Shown: positions 30,142 to 38,982 of the stretch, piece after piece
How the letters are laid out: the number at the start of each line of letters is the position of its first letter
Position numbering within the stretch: the first letter of the stretch is position 1
Assembly (NCBI GenBank): GCA_963791325.1
Contig: CAWBRU010000007.1
Span: 62,001 to 126,000 of the forward strand
Direction: 5' to 3'
Source: JBEVJK01 sp963791325
GTDB taxonomy: Bacteria; Pseudomonadota; Alphaproteobacteria; Rhizobiales; Rhizobiaceae
DNA: 64,000 bases
Notes under the pieces: generated by a model
What the model was told of the DNA's origin: nothing
Databases searched by the model: none
What the model saw: only the letters and a program-made list of their open reading frames with translations
Translations under genes and position numbers: made by a program

Positions 30142-30425
30142 TTCTGCGGCACCACCATTTGTACGCGCCGGGGGCGCTGCCCGTCCTTGCCGGGCACCAG
30201 GATCACCACCACGCACACCGATTGGCCGCCCTGGCTGGAGGGCGAGGCCTTGGCCAGCGTGCCGCCGTTTTGTGCCGCAATCTGGGCGCCGATCGCATAG
30301 CAGTCGCCCTGCGCGAGCAGGACCGGCTCAACCCCGGCCGGTCCTGCAGCGGCAGGCCCGGCGAAGAGCGCGCAGATCAGCGCCAGAGCGATCCGGGGCC
30401 GGGAAATGGAGCGAAGGCGATGCAT
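30138..30425 (-). CDS. feuN: Small periplasmic protein, FeuN-like
   Basis: A 95-residue protein with a signal peptide (IALALICALFAGPAAAGPA). The ~65-residue mature part has two cysteines (GDCYAIGAQIAAQNGGTLAKA and SVCVVVILVPGKDGQ) that could form a disulfide. It overlaps the start of feuP. In Sinorhizobium a small periplasmic protein, FeuN, encoded directly upstream of feuPQ restrains FeuQ. Position, size and export signal fit that role. Confidence 0.7.
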   Translation of the reverse strand: MHRLRSISRPRIALALICALFAGPAAAGPAGVEPVLLAQGDCYAIGAQIAAQNGGTLAKASPSSQGGQSVCVVVILVPGKDGQRPRRVQMVVPQN

Positions 30426-30534
30426 GGCGACCTTCTAGTTCATCGCGGCTGAACGTCAAATGAACACTCAACCACAAACGCCCCTTCATGCCCACCCGAG
30501 CGCCTGGATAAACATGGTGAATCCAACAGTTTAA

Positions 30535-30554
30535 AGCGCCCGCTAACGGGCGCT
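30535..30554 (-). terminator. Terminator at the end of the GTA cluster
   Basis: AGCGCCCG and CGGGCGCT form a perfect 8-bp stem with a CTAA loop. Read on the minus strand it is followed by a short TTTAAA stretch. It lies 9 nt past the stop of the last GTA-linked gene. Confidence 0.65.
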
Positions 30555-30563
30555 CAGGCCGGG

Positions 30564-30788
30564 TCAGCCGCTGCCGCCGAGGCTGATCCGGCTGGTCGCC
30601 GACAGCCGCCCGACAATCGCCACGGCGCTCGCCGCCGCGGTCACCACCTGGACCAGCTGGTCGGCCAGTGCCGGGTCGCTCAAGCCGGGCACCGGCAGCC
30701 CTGCGAGCCGGGCGATGGCGCTCGCCGCGGCGAGTCCGGAAGCCCAGATGGTGCGCGACAGGTACCAGGGTTTGAGGTCGTCCATCAT
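30564..30788 (-). CDS. Small holin-like membrane protein at the end of the GTA cluster
   Basis: A 74-residue protein beginning MMDDLKPWYLSRTIWASGLA, the N-terminal pattern of small phage holin-like proteins. It has two hydrophobic stretches (residues ~13-30 and ~45-60) and ends in a basic/Gly tail (SATSRISLGGSG). AAAGGAG precedes the ATG pair. Its position after g15 and before a terminator suggests it is part of the GTA transcript, perhaps helping lysis or release. The role is inferred. Confidence 0.6.
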   Translation of the reverse strand: MMDDLKPWYLSRTIWASGLAAASAIARLAGLPVPGLSDPALADQLVQVVTAAASAVAIVGRLSATSRISLGGSG

Positions 30789-30815
30789 CGTCTCCTTTGC
30801 TTGACGTGAACTGCT

Positions 30816-33800
30816 CTAGAAACTGAAGCGCCGCGCGGCCGCGGGCCCGGCGGTTCCGTCCGCCGCGACCTGGGCGACCGCCACGTCGACGACGGCCGGA
30901 CGGCCGCCGAAATCGGCGGCGAATGCAGCGTCGCCATAGATGAAGCTCTGCCCGGTCACGATCAGGCGGCGGCGCACCGATCCGTCGGCGGCCGCCAGCG
31001 TCAGCGCAAACGTTTCGCCTTCCGCACCGGGCGGCAGGTCGGCGGCGAGACCGCCGTCGATATCCGGCCGGCCGCGCCGCACCCAAGCGATCGTGCTCGC
31101 CGTGCCGCTGCGCGGTGAGCCCGCCGACGGCCTGCTGCTCGCCATAATAGAGGTCGGAGAAGTCGAAGCCGGCCGGGCCGGTGCGCCACGACAGCGGCAG
31201 CCCGCACTCCTCGCGCTTCAGCCCTGCCGGCACGACCGCTTGATCGATGAGCACGAAATCGGCGCCTTGCGGCGCACCGGCCTGCATCGCCCCGTGGGTG
31301 CCCAACTGGCCGCGCAACAAGGTGGTGAGCAGCCACTCCGACGGCGCGATCTCCGCCGCGGAGCCGAACTGAACGAGCTCCCAGTCGCCATTGGCCGAGC
31401 GGAGCGCTGCCAGATTGGCGCCGTTGAGCAGCTGCAGCGGGCTGACCCCGGCAAGCTCGCCGGAATAGAGCGATACGGCGAGCTTGCCATGGCGGTCGAA
31501 AACCCCTTCCCGCCCCGGCGGCAGCGCCGCGCTCAGCTGTCCGACCGTGGCCCGCCGGCTGACCGTTGCGCGCAGCCCGTAGCCGGAGGCTTCGGGCGAG
31601 GCATAGGCGAGCTGGGTGCGCCAATTTCGGTTCCACAGCGCCACCCGGAAGGCGTCCTCCGGAGCCGCGCTCCCCGGCAGCATCGGCAGATCGAGGAACA
31701 GCGCCAGCGGCCGTCCGACGACCGGCACCTCGCTCGCCCGCGCCGCGGCCGGCGCCGGCACCCGGCCGATCGCCGGCGCGGCCGCCGTGATCTGCCTGGC
31801 GCTGACCCGGCGCACGCTGCCGTCCTCGATCTCGGTGACCAGGAACGTCGCCGCCCCGAGCCTCTCCGGCAGGCCGACCAGCGTCCCCGGCACGACCTGC
31901 GGGTCGGGGGTGGGAATGCGGAACGTCACCGTCTGCTGCTCGGCCGCCTGCCGTGCCAGCCAATCCTGGAGCAGGCCGTCGGCCTGCTCGGCGTCGAGCA
32001 CGCCCGGAAAGGCAAGTGCCGCCTCGTGCGGGCCGCCGTCCGGCCGGCGCTGGAACACGGCCGCCGCCTGGTGGTCGTTGAGCCCGTTGCGGAAGGTGAG
32101 CGCCGCCGCTCCGGGCAGCGACACCGCCGCCGCGCGGGTCGTCTCGACCACCGCCTGGTCGTCCGCTTCTACCAGCTCGGTCACCGCCACGGCCGGCTCG
32201 CCGCTGCTCACGGCGCGCGCGAACACCAGCGTACCGCCGCGCTGGAAGACCGCCAGCCCGAACAGGTCGACCAGCGGCTCGAGCGCGGCCCGCGCCGTGC
32301 CGGGATCGGCGATCAGATAGCCGGAGACGAAGCCGTCGGCGCCGCCGGTGTCGGCGGCCGGCAGCCCGTAATCGGCGAGAATCGCGGCAATCAGCGCCCC
32401 CACGCTTGCCCCGTCGAGCCGGCCGTTCAGCCAATGGCCGAGCCGCCAATTGCCGCCGTCGCGCCAGGCGTCCTGGTCGAGCGGAAAGGCCGGGTAGGGC
32501 CTGAGGTCCCAGGCCCAGGCATAGATCCGCGCCGGGTCGAGCATCGGCCCGCCATAGACCGGCGAGCGCGGATTGGCCGCCGCCCCGAGAGCGGCCGCGC
32601 GCTCCCAGTGGCCGAGATGGGCGGCGAGAAAGCGCTCGTTGGCGAGGTCGGCACGCCCCCCGCGGGAAAAATAGGGCAGCGCGCTCTCCGCTGATTTCGG
32701 GTCGAAGAAGACATTCGGCTGGTTGGGGCCTTTGTCGACCGCCGGACAGCCGAGCTCGGTCAGCCAGATCGGCTTGGAGCATGGCACCCAGGCGCTCGGC
32801 TCACCCACCTCGCGGCCGCCGATCCGGTCGTAGTGCGGCTGGCCCCACCAGCCGGCAAGGTCCTTGACCCGGAACACCCACGACTTGCCGTGGGCGCCGT
32901 CGCTGATCACCGCCCGGGCGCGCGCGGCCCGCGCCGCCGCCGAGGGATAGTACCAGTCGAAACCTTCGCCGCCGGCGATCTGGCGGGCGAGCCCGTCGGG
33001 GTCGTAGGGGCCGCGGAAGCCGTCCGGGTTGCCGCCGAACCGGTCGCTGTCGCGCCAGTCCGACAGCGGCAGGTAGTTGTCGATCCCGACCGCATCGATC
33101 GCCGGATGGGCCCATAGCGGGTCGAGATTGAAGACGACGTCGCCGCTGCCGTCCGACCGGTGCAGTCCGAAATATTCCGACCAGTCGGCGCCGTAGGTGA
33201 GCTTCGTCGCCGGCCCGAGCGTGGCGCGTACCTCGCCGGCCAGCCTGGCCAATGCTGCAACGAAGGGGAAGCGGCCGGCCTCGTCGCTGAGCGCCGTCAA
33301 GCCGCCCAGCTCCGAGCCGATCAGCATGGCGTCGACGCCGCCGGCCGCCGCGGCGAGCGCCGCGAAATGCAGGATGAAACGGCGGTAGCCCCAGTCCGAA
33401 GCGCTGCCGCGAAAGCTCACCGTGCTGCCCGTCCGGCGGAAGTCGCCGGGCTCGGCCGCGCCGAGAAACGCCGCGATCTGGCTGCCGGCAGCCGCGCTCC
33501 GGTCGGCCGAGCCGGCGGCAGCCGGGGCCGGATCGCAGGTGATGCGGCCGCGCCAGGGATAGGCAGCCTGGCGGCCTGCGCCATAAGGGTCCGGCAGCGG
33601 ATTGTCGGCGGGGACATCCATCATGACGAACGGATAGAGCGTCACCTTGAGGCCGCGCCGCCTGAGCTCGGCGATCGCCGCGATCACCGAGGCGTCGGCC
33701 GGCGTGCCGCCATAGGCGGGGCCGCCGCCGCTTTTGCTCACCAGCGGCGCGTCGGCCTTGCTGAGATCGCTCGCCCGCCATGGATGGCCGGCGCCGCCGT

Positions 33801-34674
33801 CGGCCCGGTCGGTGACCATCGGCCGGATGCGGCAATGCCCCGCTCTGAGGTCGTCGCCGAACCAGGCCGCCACCAGCGCCACCGATTCCAGCCGCGGACA
33901 CAGCGCCTGCAGTTCGTCGAGCGATGCGCAAAGGTCGCTCGGCCCATTGAGCACATGCCGGTTGAGCGCCCGGCCGTCGCCCGGCCTCAGCGTCCGCGTC
34001 ACCTGCTCCGGCCACAGCCCGAACTCGGTCGCGCCGGGGATCAGCGTGACCGCCCGCAGCGCCGCCGCGACCGGGCCGACCGGCCGCATCACCTCGAACT
34101 GCAGCTGCGGGATGCGGTTGCCGTAGTCGCCGATCGGCAGCCGCTCGAACACCGCATAGGCGGTGCCGCGATAGGCCGGGGCGTTGCCCGCGCCCTGCTT
34201 GGCGGCGATCAGCGGATCGGGCAGCTCGCCCCCGCCGCCGCGGTGGACGCGCATCTCGATCGCTGCGAGGTCGAGCTCGCGCCCGTCGGCCCATACCCGC
34301 CGGACCCCGGCGATCGGCCCCTCCGAGAGCGCAAACGCGGCGTTGGCGAAATAGCTGTACTCGGTCACCTTGGCGCCGCCGCCCTTGCCGCCCTGGCGCG
34401 TCGTCGTGCTCGCCTCCTCGAAGCGCGTCGCCCAGATCAGCGCGCCGCCGACCCGGACCGTGCCGTAGACCCGGGGCAGCGAGGCGCCCTCCTCGGCGCT
34501 GAACGGCCTTGGACCGCTGAGCCGCGGCCCGTCCACGCGCTGCGTACCGGTCAGCAGGGCGCGGTCGAGCGCATAGCCGGCGAGCGCCCCGGCGGCGCTG
34601 CCGATTGCGGCCCCGACCGGGCCGAAGAGGCCGCCGAGCCAGGCGCCCGCCGCTTGCAGAACGAGCACGGCCAT
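30816..34674 (-). CDS. GTA g15 megatron/host-specificity tail protein, frameshifted near the 3' end
   Basis: The large tail-tip protein that in RcGTA forms the baseplate needle and contacts recipient cells. It begins MAVLVLQAAGAWLGGLFGPV, has the glycoside-hydrolase/TIM-like GTA domain (IGSELGGLTALSDE, WSEYFGLHRSDGSGDVVF, VDAVGIDNYLPLSDWRDSD-type segments) and a later phage-tail domain (NGLNDHQAAAVFQRRPDGG). The expected C-terminus (SFIYGDAAFAADFGGRPAVVD...RRFSF) lies in another frame; reading shifts between ~31107 and 31150, after GGLTAQR, where a short segment also seems missing. The full product would be ~1285 residues. The ATG follows the g14 stop by 4 nt. Confidence 0.85.
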
Positions 34675-34678
34675 GGCG

Positions 34679-35134
34679 CTAGCCCGCCCGCGGCGGAAAG
34701 GCGAAGGCCGCGGCGATGCGCTGCCGCCATTGCGGCACCAGGCTCGATTCGACCACGGCATTGCCCTCATAGGCGTGGATGAAACGGTCGGCCGCGGAGA
34801 GGATGCCGGCATGCTTGGCCGGCAGATGCGGCCGCCAGCGCAACAGGATGAGGTCACCGGCCAACGCCGCGGTCACCGGCTTTTCCCGGCAATGGCGGCG
34901 GGCAGCGTCCAACAGCCGCTCCGCCCCGCCGGCCTCGGCCCAGTCGGGGTGGTAGGGACCCGGCGCCTCCGGCTCACGCCCGTAGACCGTCAGCCAGACG
35001 CCGCGGATCAGGCCGAGACAGTCGCAGCCGACGCCGCGGCGGTCGCCCTGGTGGCGGTAGGGCGTGCCGAGGAAGCCCCGTGCCGCCGCCACGATTGCCT
35101 GCCTGAGCCCGGCATCGTCTGGCCGATCAGCCAT
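34679..35134 (-). CDS. GTA g14 NlpC/P60-family peptidase
   Basis: A 151-residue cell-wall peptidase of the tail tip. The catalytic Cys is in RRGVGCDCLGLIRGVW and the His in LPAKHAGILSAADRFIHAYE. In RcGTA this protein helps the particle cross peptidoglycan. ATG overlaps the g13 stop as ATGA. Confidence 0.9.
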   Translation of the reverse strand: MADRPDDAGLRQAIVAAARGFLGTPYRHQGDRRGVGCDCLGLIRGVWLTVYGREPEAPGPYHPDWAEAGGAERLLDAARRHCREKPVTAALAGDLILLRWRPHLPAKHAGILSAADRFIHAYEGNAVVESSLVPQWRQRIAAAFAFPPRAG

Positions 35135-36024
35135 CAGGGCACCAGCGGCGCGCCGTCGAAGACGCCGCCCTCGGTCACATAGGCGTAGCCGGCATCGTTG
35201 CCGGGCAAATGCGGAAAGCCGCGAAAATTCAGGCTGTTGGCAAACTTTGTTCGGCAGGTGGAAAAGGCTTTGTCGCAGCCGGCCGAGAGCGTTACGGCGC
35301 TGCCGGATGCAGGCGCGAGCCCCGCGCCCGGATCGAGCGACACCAGCGTCTGCCCCGCCTCGGCGAGCGCCAGCGCGATGCGGGCGCTGCGGCCGGCATC
35401 GGCCCCGTCGGTGACCGTCAGCAGCCCGTCGGTGAACCATCCCGGCGGGTAGCCGGCCACCCCCGCGACGGTCAGCGTCCCGTCGGCGCCGGCGGCGGCG
35501 ACCCGGCCGGCCGCCTGGTAGCCCGGCGTGCTGAGCGCAAAGCCGCAGCGGCGGTCGCCGAGGCGGGCATCGCAGGTGCGGCGCAGCGTGCGGCCCTGGC
35601 TCGCCTCGAGCGCTTGGCCGATGCCGTTGAGCTCGGCCACGAAGCGGTTGTCGCTGCGGGTGATCTTGCCGACCGTTGCGGTGCGCAGCACGGCAAATTG
35701 CGTGGGGTCGCGCCAGTTGACGACCAGCGTCTCGACCTCTGCCCCGTCGAAGCGCCCCGTGGCGATGTCTTCGGCGCGGATGTCGTCGGAGGACAGCGCG
35801 CCTTCGACATCGGCGGCATCGCCGGCCAGGCCGAGCGTCTGCCTGGCTTCGCTCGCCGCAAACCCCGAGCGCGGCTCGAAGGCGGTGCCGTCGGCCACCA
35901 CGCCGGCGTCATGGTCGGTGAAGCCGAGCACGACGCTGTCCTTGCGCCGCACCCGCCAGCAATGGCAGAGTGTCGTCACCGCACCGCCGAGATGGGCGGC
36001 GAGCGGCGCGGGAAATCCGTTCAT
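35134..36024 (-). CDS. GTA g13 tail hub protein (DUF2163)
   Basis: A 296-residue baseplate hub component with the DUF2163 pattern: LCHCWRVRRKDSVVLGFTDHD at the N-terminus, then TCDARLGDRRCGFAL and a C-terminal zinc-like cysteine set (SAGCDKAFSTCRTKFANSLNFRGFPHLPG). Overlaps g12 by 4 nt. Confidence 0.9.
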   Translation of the reverse strand: MNGFPAPLAAHLGGAVTTLCHCWRVRRKDSVVLGFTDHDAGVVADGTAFEPRSGFAASEARQTLGLAGDAADVEGALSSDDIRAEDIATGRFDGAEVETLVVNWRDPTQFAVLRTATVGKITRSDNRFVAELNGIGQALEASQGRTLRRTCDARLGDRRCGFALSTPGYQAAGRVAAAGADGTLTVAGVAGYPPGWFTDGLLTVTDGADAGRSARIALALAEAGQTLVSLDPGAGLAPASGSAVTLSAGCDKAFSTCRTKFANSLNFRGFPHLPGNDAGYAYVTEGGVFDGAPLVP

Positions 36025-36665
36025 GGCAGCAACACCTCCACGAGAGGGATCGACGGGATGTGTCCCGCCTTGAAGCCGGTGACGCTCGCCTCGACCGCAT
36101 CCGTGTCGAAGCGCACCGGCACGTCGAACTGAAAGCCGGCGCTGACCACCACGCCCGGCGCCGGCGCCGCCGCCAGCTCGACGGTCCCGGTGGTGACGTC
36201 GACGGTGAAGGCATCGGGCCCGAGCGGCGCCGTGTCGCGTGCGACCGTCACGCTGCCCTCGACCGGCTTGCTGATCGTCCGGCGATAGGCGTCGCCGCCC
36301 TCGCCATAGAGCTTGGTGAGCTGGAAGCGCCTGGTCTGCCCGTCGCCGTTGCCGATCGCCTGGTCGAGCGGCCGCGGCGTGTCCGGCGGCCGGCACGATT
36401 GCCAGTCCAGCGGGTCGCGAAAGCGGAAGCCGTGCAGCGAGCCGCGCCGCGCCTCGAAGAACGCGATCACCTCGTAGAGATCGTCGAGCGAGCGCAGCCC
36501 GGTGCCGGCGTCGAACCGCCGCCGCGACTGCGCCAAGCGCAGGTTGCGCCGCTCGCGGCCCGAGGTCAGGCGCACAATCTCGTTCTTCCGCTCGGGACCG
36601 CCGCGCGCCCCGAACGAGACGGCGATCGGAAAGCGAACCTCGTGAAAGCTGGCGAGTTCGCCCAT
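36021..36665 (-). CDS. GTA g12 distal tail protein (DUF2460)
   Basis: A 214-residue DUF2460 protein (FHEVRFPIAVSFGARGG, RRRFDAGTGLRSLDDLYEVI, FFEARRGSLHGFRFRDPLDW), matching the RcGTA distal tail protein. I chose ATG 36665 because a long GGGAGGGAGGGA ribosome-binding site lies just upstream; an in-frame ATG at 36689 is less likely. It starts 20 nt after the g11 stop. Confidence 0.9.
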   Translation of the reverse strand: MGELASFHEVRFPIAVSFGARGGPERKNEIVRLTSGRERRNLRLAQSRRRFDAGTGLRSLDDLYEVIAFFEARRGSLHGFRFRDPLDWQSCRPPDTPRPLDQAIGNGDGQTRRFQLTKLYGEGGDAYRRTISKPVEGSVTVARDTAPLGPDAFTVDVTTGTVELAAAPAPGVVVSAGFQFDVPVRFDTDAVEASVTGFKAGHIPSIPLVEVLLP

Positions 36666-36685
36666 CCCTCCCTCCCTCCCCCGTC

Positions 36686-37252
36686 TCACAAGGTCCGGGC
36701 GCCGCGGGCCACCGCGCGGGCCAGCATGCCGGTGATCTGTGCTTCGGATTTGAAGAAGGCCGCCGGGTCCGGCGCGGCGACGTTGAACACGACATGGACG
36801 CCGCCGCTTTGGCCGCTTGCGCCGACCCCCAGCCTGCCATCGGCGCCGCGCGTCAGCGGCAGGATCGCCTCCGGGCCGGCCTCGCCGGCCAGGCCGAGCG
36901 CCCCGCCCGCCGGAAAATAGGTGGGCGCGGAAACCACGCCGCCGGCCGCGAACGGCACCACGCCGCCCGGGGCGCCCGGCAGCGCGCCCGAAAGTCCGCC
37001 GGCCAGCGACCCGAACAGCGAGCCGACCAGGCCCTGCAGCGGCTTCAGCCCCTGGCTGAGCGCCAGCCCGGCAAGGTTGAGGCCGATCTGCTTGAGCACG
37101 CTTTCGAGGTCGCGGCCGCCGACCGCCGCATTCTTCAGCGCGCCGGTCAGCTGCGCGCCAAAGCTCTGCGACAGCTGCTCGAGCTCGCGCAGCGCGCCGC
37201 GCAGCGGTGCCGTATCGGCCTCGATCGAGACCTTTATCGGGTTCTCGGCCAC
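36686..37252 (-). CDS. GTA g11 short tail tape-measure protein
   Basis: A 188-residue protein with amphipathic helices (LRGALRELEQLSQSFGAQL) and a hydrophobic Gly-rich core (GLVGSLFGSLAGGLSGALPG), ending GARTL. Its length is close to the ~220 residues of the RcGTA tape measure, as expected for a short tail. GTG at 37252 is preceded by GAGGAGG at a good spacing. Confidence 0.85.
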   Translation of the reverse strand: MAENPIKVSIEADTAPLRGALRELEQLSQSFGAQLTGALKNAAVGGRDLESVLKQIGLNLAGLALSQGLKPLQGLVGSLFGSLAGGLSGALPGAPGGVVPFAAGGVVSAPTYFPAGGALGLAGEAGPEAILPLTRGADGRLGVGASGQSGGVHVVFNVAAPDPAAFFKSEAQITGMLARAVARGARTL

Positions 37253-37265
37253 GTTTGAAACCTCC

Positions 37266-37433
37266 TCACCGGTCGGGAAAGAGCGCAATCAGCTGCGCCA
37301 GGTCGGCCGGCCTCGGCGCCCCTGCCGGGGCCTCCGGCGCCGCCGCGCGCGCCGCGCAGGCGAATTCGCCGGGCGTCATTGCCCAGAAGGCATCGGGACT
37401 GAGCCGCAGCAGCCCGAGCCCGGCCGTCATCAC
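37266..37433 (-). CDS. GTA g10.1 tail assembly chaperone (rcc01693-like), unclear start
   Basis: The frame ending at 37266 encodes APFPWDAVMTAGLGLLRLSP and DAFWAMTPGEFACAARAAAP, the pattern of the small GTA tail chaperone made with g10. The only standard start codons in frame are GTG 37433 and ATG 37430, which sit inside the conserved PWDAVM motif and would lose its first residues. An ATG at 37474 directly after the g10 stop (TAGATG) is in a different frame and runs only to a stop after 14 codons. A one-base indel between them would restore a normal ~70-residue gene. Confidence 0.6.
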   Translation of the reverse strand: MMTAGLGLLRLSPDAFWAMTPGEFACAARAAAPEAPAGAPRPADLAQLIALFPDR

Positions 37434-37474
37434 CGCGTCCCACGGAAACGGCGCCCGCTCGGTTGCCGCGGCAT

Positions 37475-37822
37475 CTAAGGGTTTGTTTTCGGATCCGCCG
37501 CGGCGCCGCCCGGCCCGGCAAAGGTCAGGCCGAGCAGTGCCGCCACCGCCTGGGCCAGGCTGCCGGCCCCGCCCGCCGCGCCCATTTGGGCGACCTGCTC
37601 GTCGCTCACCATATGCCCGGCGCCGCGCAGGCCGGCGCCGAGCACGCGGACGATGTCGGCGGCCGACAGCCGGCCGCGCGAGAAGCGCTCGACCAGCGCG
37701 GCGAGATCTTCGGCGGCATAGGCGGCTTCGAGCTCGGCCAGCGCACCCAGCGTCAGCCGCAGCCGATAGGGCTCGCCATCGAGCTCGACCGCGACCTCGC
37801 CGCGCCTCTTGTTGACGTTCAT
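37475..37822 (-). CDS. GTA g10 tail chaperone (gene transfer agent family protein)
   Basis: A 115-residue protein with the GTA gp10 pattern RGEVAVELDGEPYRLRLTLG, ALAELEAAYAAEDLAALVER and SAADIVRVLGAGLRGAGH. It is the N-terminal member of the tail chaperone pair. ATG overlaps the g9 stop as ATGA. Confidence 0.88.
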   Translation of the reverse strand: MNVNKRRGEVAVELDGEPYRLRLTLGALAELEAAYAAEDLAALVERFSRGRLSAADIVRVLGAGLRGAGHMVSDEQVAQMGAAGGAGSLAQAVAALLGLTFAGPGGAAADPKTNP

Positions 37823-38232
37823 GGCAGCGCCTCGAAGCCGATCGGCCCGGCCGATTCCAGCGCGATTTCGAAGGTCACCACGCCGTCATGGCTGCCGCCA
37901 TAGTCGAGCGCAGTGATCTGGAACGGGCCTTCGAGGGTGCCGAAGGCCGGCACCGCGAGCTGCCAGCGCGCGATCGCCCCGGCAAAGAAGGTGGTGCGGA
38001 TCAGCGCGTCGGATTGCGCGTCCTTGAACAGGCCGGAGCCGCTGACCGCCGCGCGCTGCACGCCGCTGCCGCCGATCAGCTCGCGCCAGCGGCCGGCCGA
38101 CTCGGCATCGGTCACGTCGGCGGTGTCGCTGTTGAAGGCGATCTTCTTGGAGCGCAGCCCGGCGACGGTCACGAACCCGCCGCCCGCCGCCTCGATCTTG
38201 AGCAGCAGATCCCTGCCCCGCTGTGCCGTCAT
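37819..38232 (-). CDS. GTA g9 major tail tube protein
   Basis: A 137-residue tail tube protein (RGRDLLLKIEAAGGGFVTV, AGLRSKKIAFNSDTADVTDA, WRELIGGSGVQRAAVSGSG). It forms the short tail tube in RcGTA. The ATG is preceded by GGAGGTCGCC. A heptamer hairpin array separates it from g8, so it is the only junction in this part of the cluster that is not tightly overlapping. Confidence 0.92.
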   Translation of the reverse strand: MTAQRGRDLLLKIEAAGGGFVTVAGLRSKKIAFNSDTADVTDAESAGRWRELIGGSGVQRAAVSGSGLFKDAQSDALIRTTFFAGAIARWQLAVPAFGTLEGPFQITALDYGGSHDGVVTFEIALESAGPIGFEALP

Positions 38233-38245
38233 GGCGACCTCCGGA

Positions 38246-38429
38246 GGTGAATGGTGAATGGTGAATGGTGAATGGTGAATGGTGAATGGTGAATGGTGAA
38301 TGGTGAATGGTGAATGGTGAATGGTGAAGACAACCAAGACTAAAGTACGCTTTCAACCTGTAAATAGAAAACAAAATGGATTATTTCACTCAATCCCCCC
38401 ATTCACCATTCACCATTCACTATTCACTG
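38246..38429. repeat. Heptamer array (GGTGAAT)n with inverted partner inside the GTA operon
   Basis: About 12 near-perfect GGTGAAT units fill 38246-38328. A shorter complementary array (CATTCAC units) is at 38396-38429, reaching the end of g8. The 67-nt centre is AT-rich compared with the flanks. The mRNA could form a hairpin of up to ~30 bp. Slippage could vary the copy number. Confidence 0.85.
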
Positions 38430-38815
38430 ATCGCCCGATACCTCAACAGCCCGTGGTTCACTTCGAGATCCTCGTCGTGGCGGGCTTCGGCGAATTCGAG
38501 CGCGATATCGACCAGCGTCCGGCTGGCCAGCGAAAGCGGCGTGTGTTCCAGGCAGGCGCGCACCGCGTCCATGATCGCCAGCGTCTCCTTCTTGCCCGGG
38601 GTTTTCGACCAGACATGCAGGGTGAACAGCTGCTCGGTGCCGCTTTCCGTCCCCGTGCTCCAGTCGTAGATGCTGGTGCTGCCGAAAGTGATATAGGGAA
38701 ACTGCAGCTGGCGCGGCGCCTGGTCATGGATGCGGCCGCCGACCAGCGCGCTCACCCCCGGGTCGGCCGACAGCGCTTGAAACACGGCCTGCTGCAGCTC
38801 GGCCGGGGCGCTCAT
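38420..38815 (-). CDS. GTA g8 tail terminator (DUF3168)
   Basis: A 131-residue protein (ELQQAVFQALSADPGVSALV, GGRIHDQAPRQLQFPYITFG, HVWSKTPGKKETLAIMDAVR) of the DUF3168 family, which caps the tail at the neck. Its last codons overlap the right arm of the heptamer array. ATG overlaps the stop of the small gene upstream as ATGA. Confidence 0.9.
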   Translation of the reverse strand: MSAPAELQQAVFQALSADPGVSALVGGRIHDQAPRQLQFPYITFGSTSIYDWSTGTESGTEQLFTLHVWSKTPGKKETLAIMDAVRACLEHTPLSLASRTLVDIALEFAEARHDEDLEVNHGLLRYRAISE

Positions 38816-38982
38816 CGGCCATCCCTTCGCGAGGCTGCCGGCCGCTCGGCCGCGGCGGGCGGCGCACCGGGGCCACGTCGCCTCCGGCTGCGGCGCACCG
38901 GCGGCCGCTCGCCCCAGTCATGCGCCCGCCCGCGCAGCGCCCGCACCAGTCCGTCCAGGGTCAAGCGCATCGTCAGCTTCAC
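38812..38982 (-). CDS. Small GTA-linked protein between g7 and g8
   Basis: A 56-codon gene starting with GTG (KLTMRLTLDGLVRALRGRAH) and ending in an Arg/Ala-rich tail. The GTG overlaps the g7 stop (GTGA) and its stop overlaps the g8 start (ATGA). Coupling on both sides supports translation. No known function; small ORFs at this position occur in other hyphomicrobial GTAs as far as I recall. Confidence 0.6.
   Translation of the reverse strand: MKLTMRLTLDGLVRALRGRAHDWGERPPVRRSRRRRGPGAPPAAAERPAASRRDGR

Noticed and set aside
38246..38328. CRISPR-like array
   Set aside because: It is a simple 7-bp head-to-tail repeat with no spacers; no cas genes are nearby.
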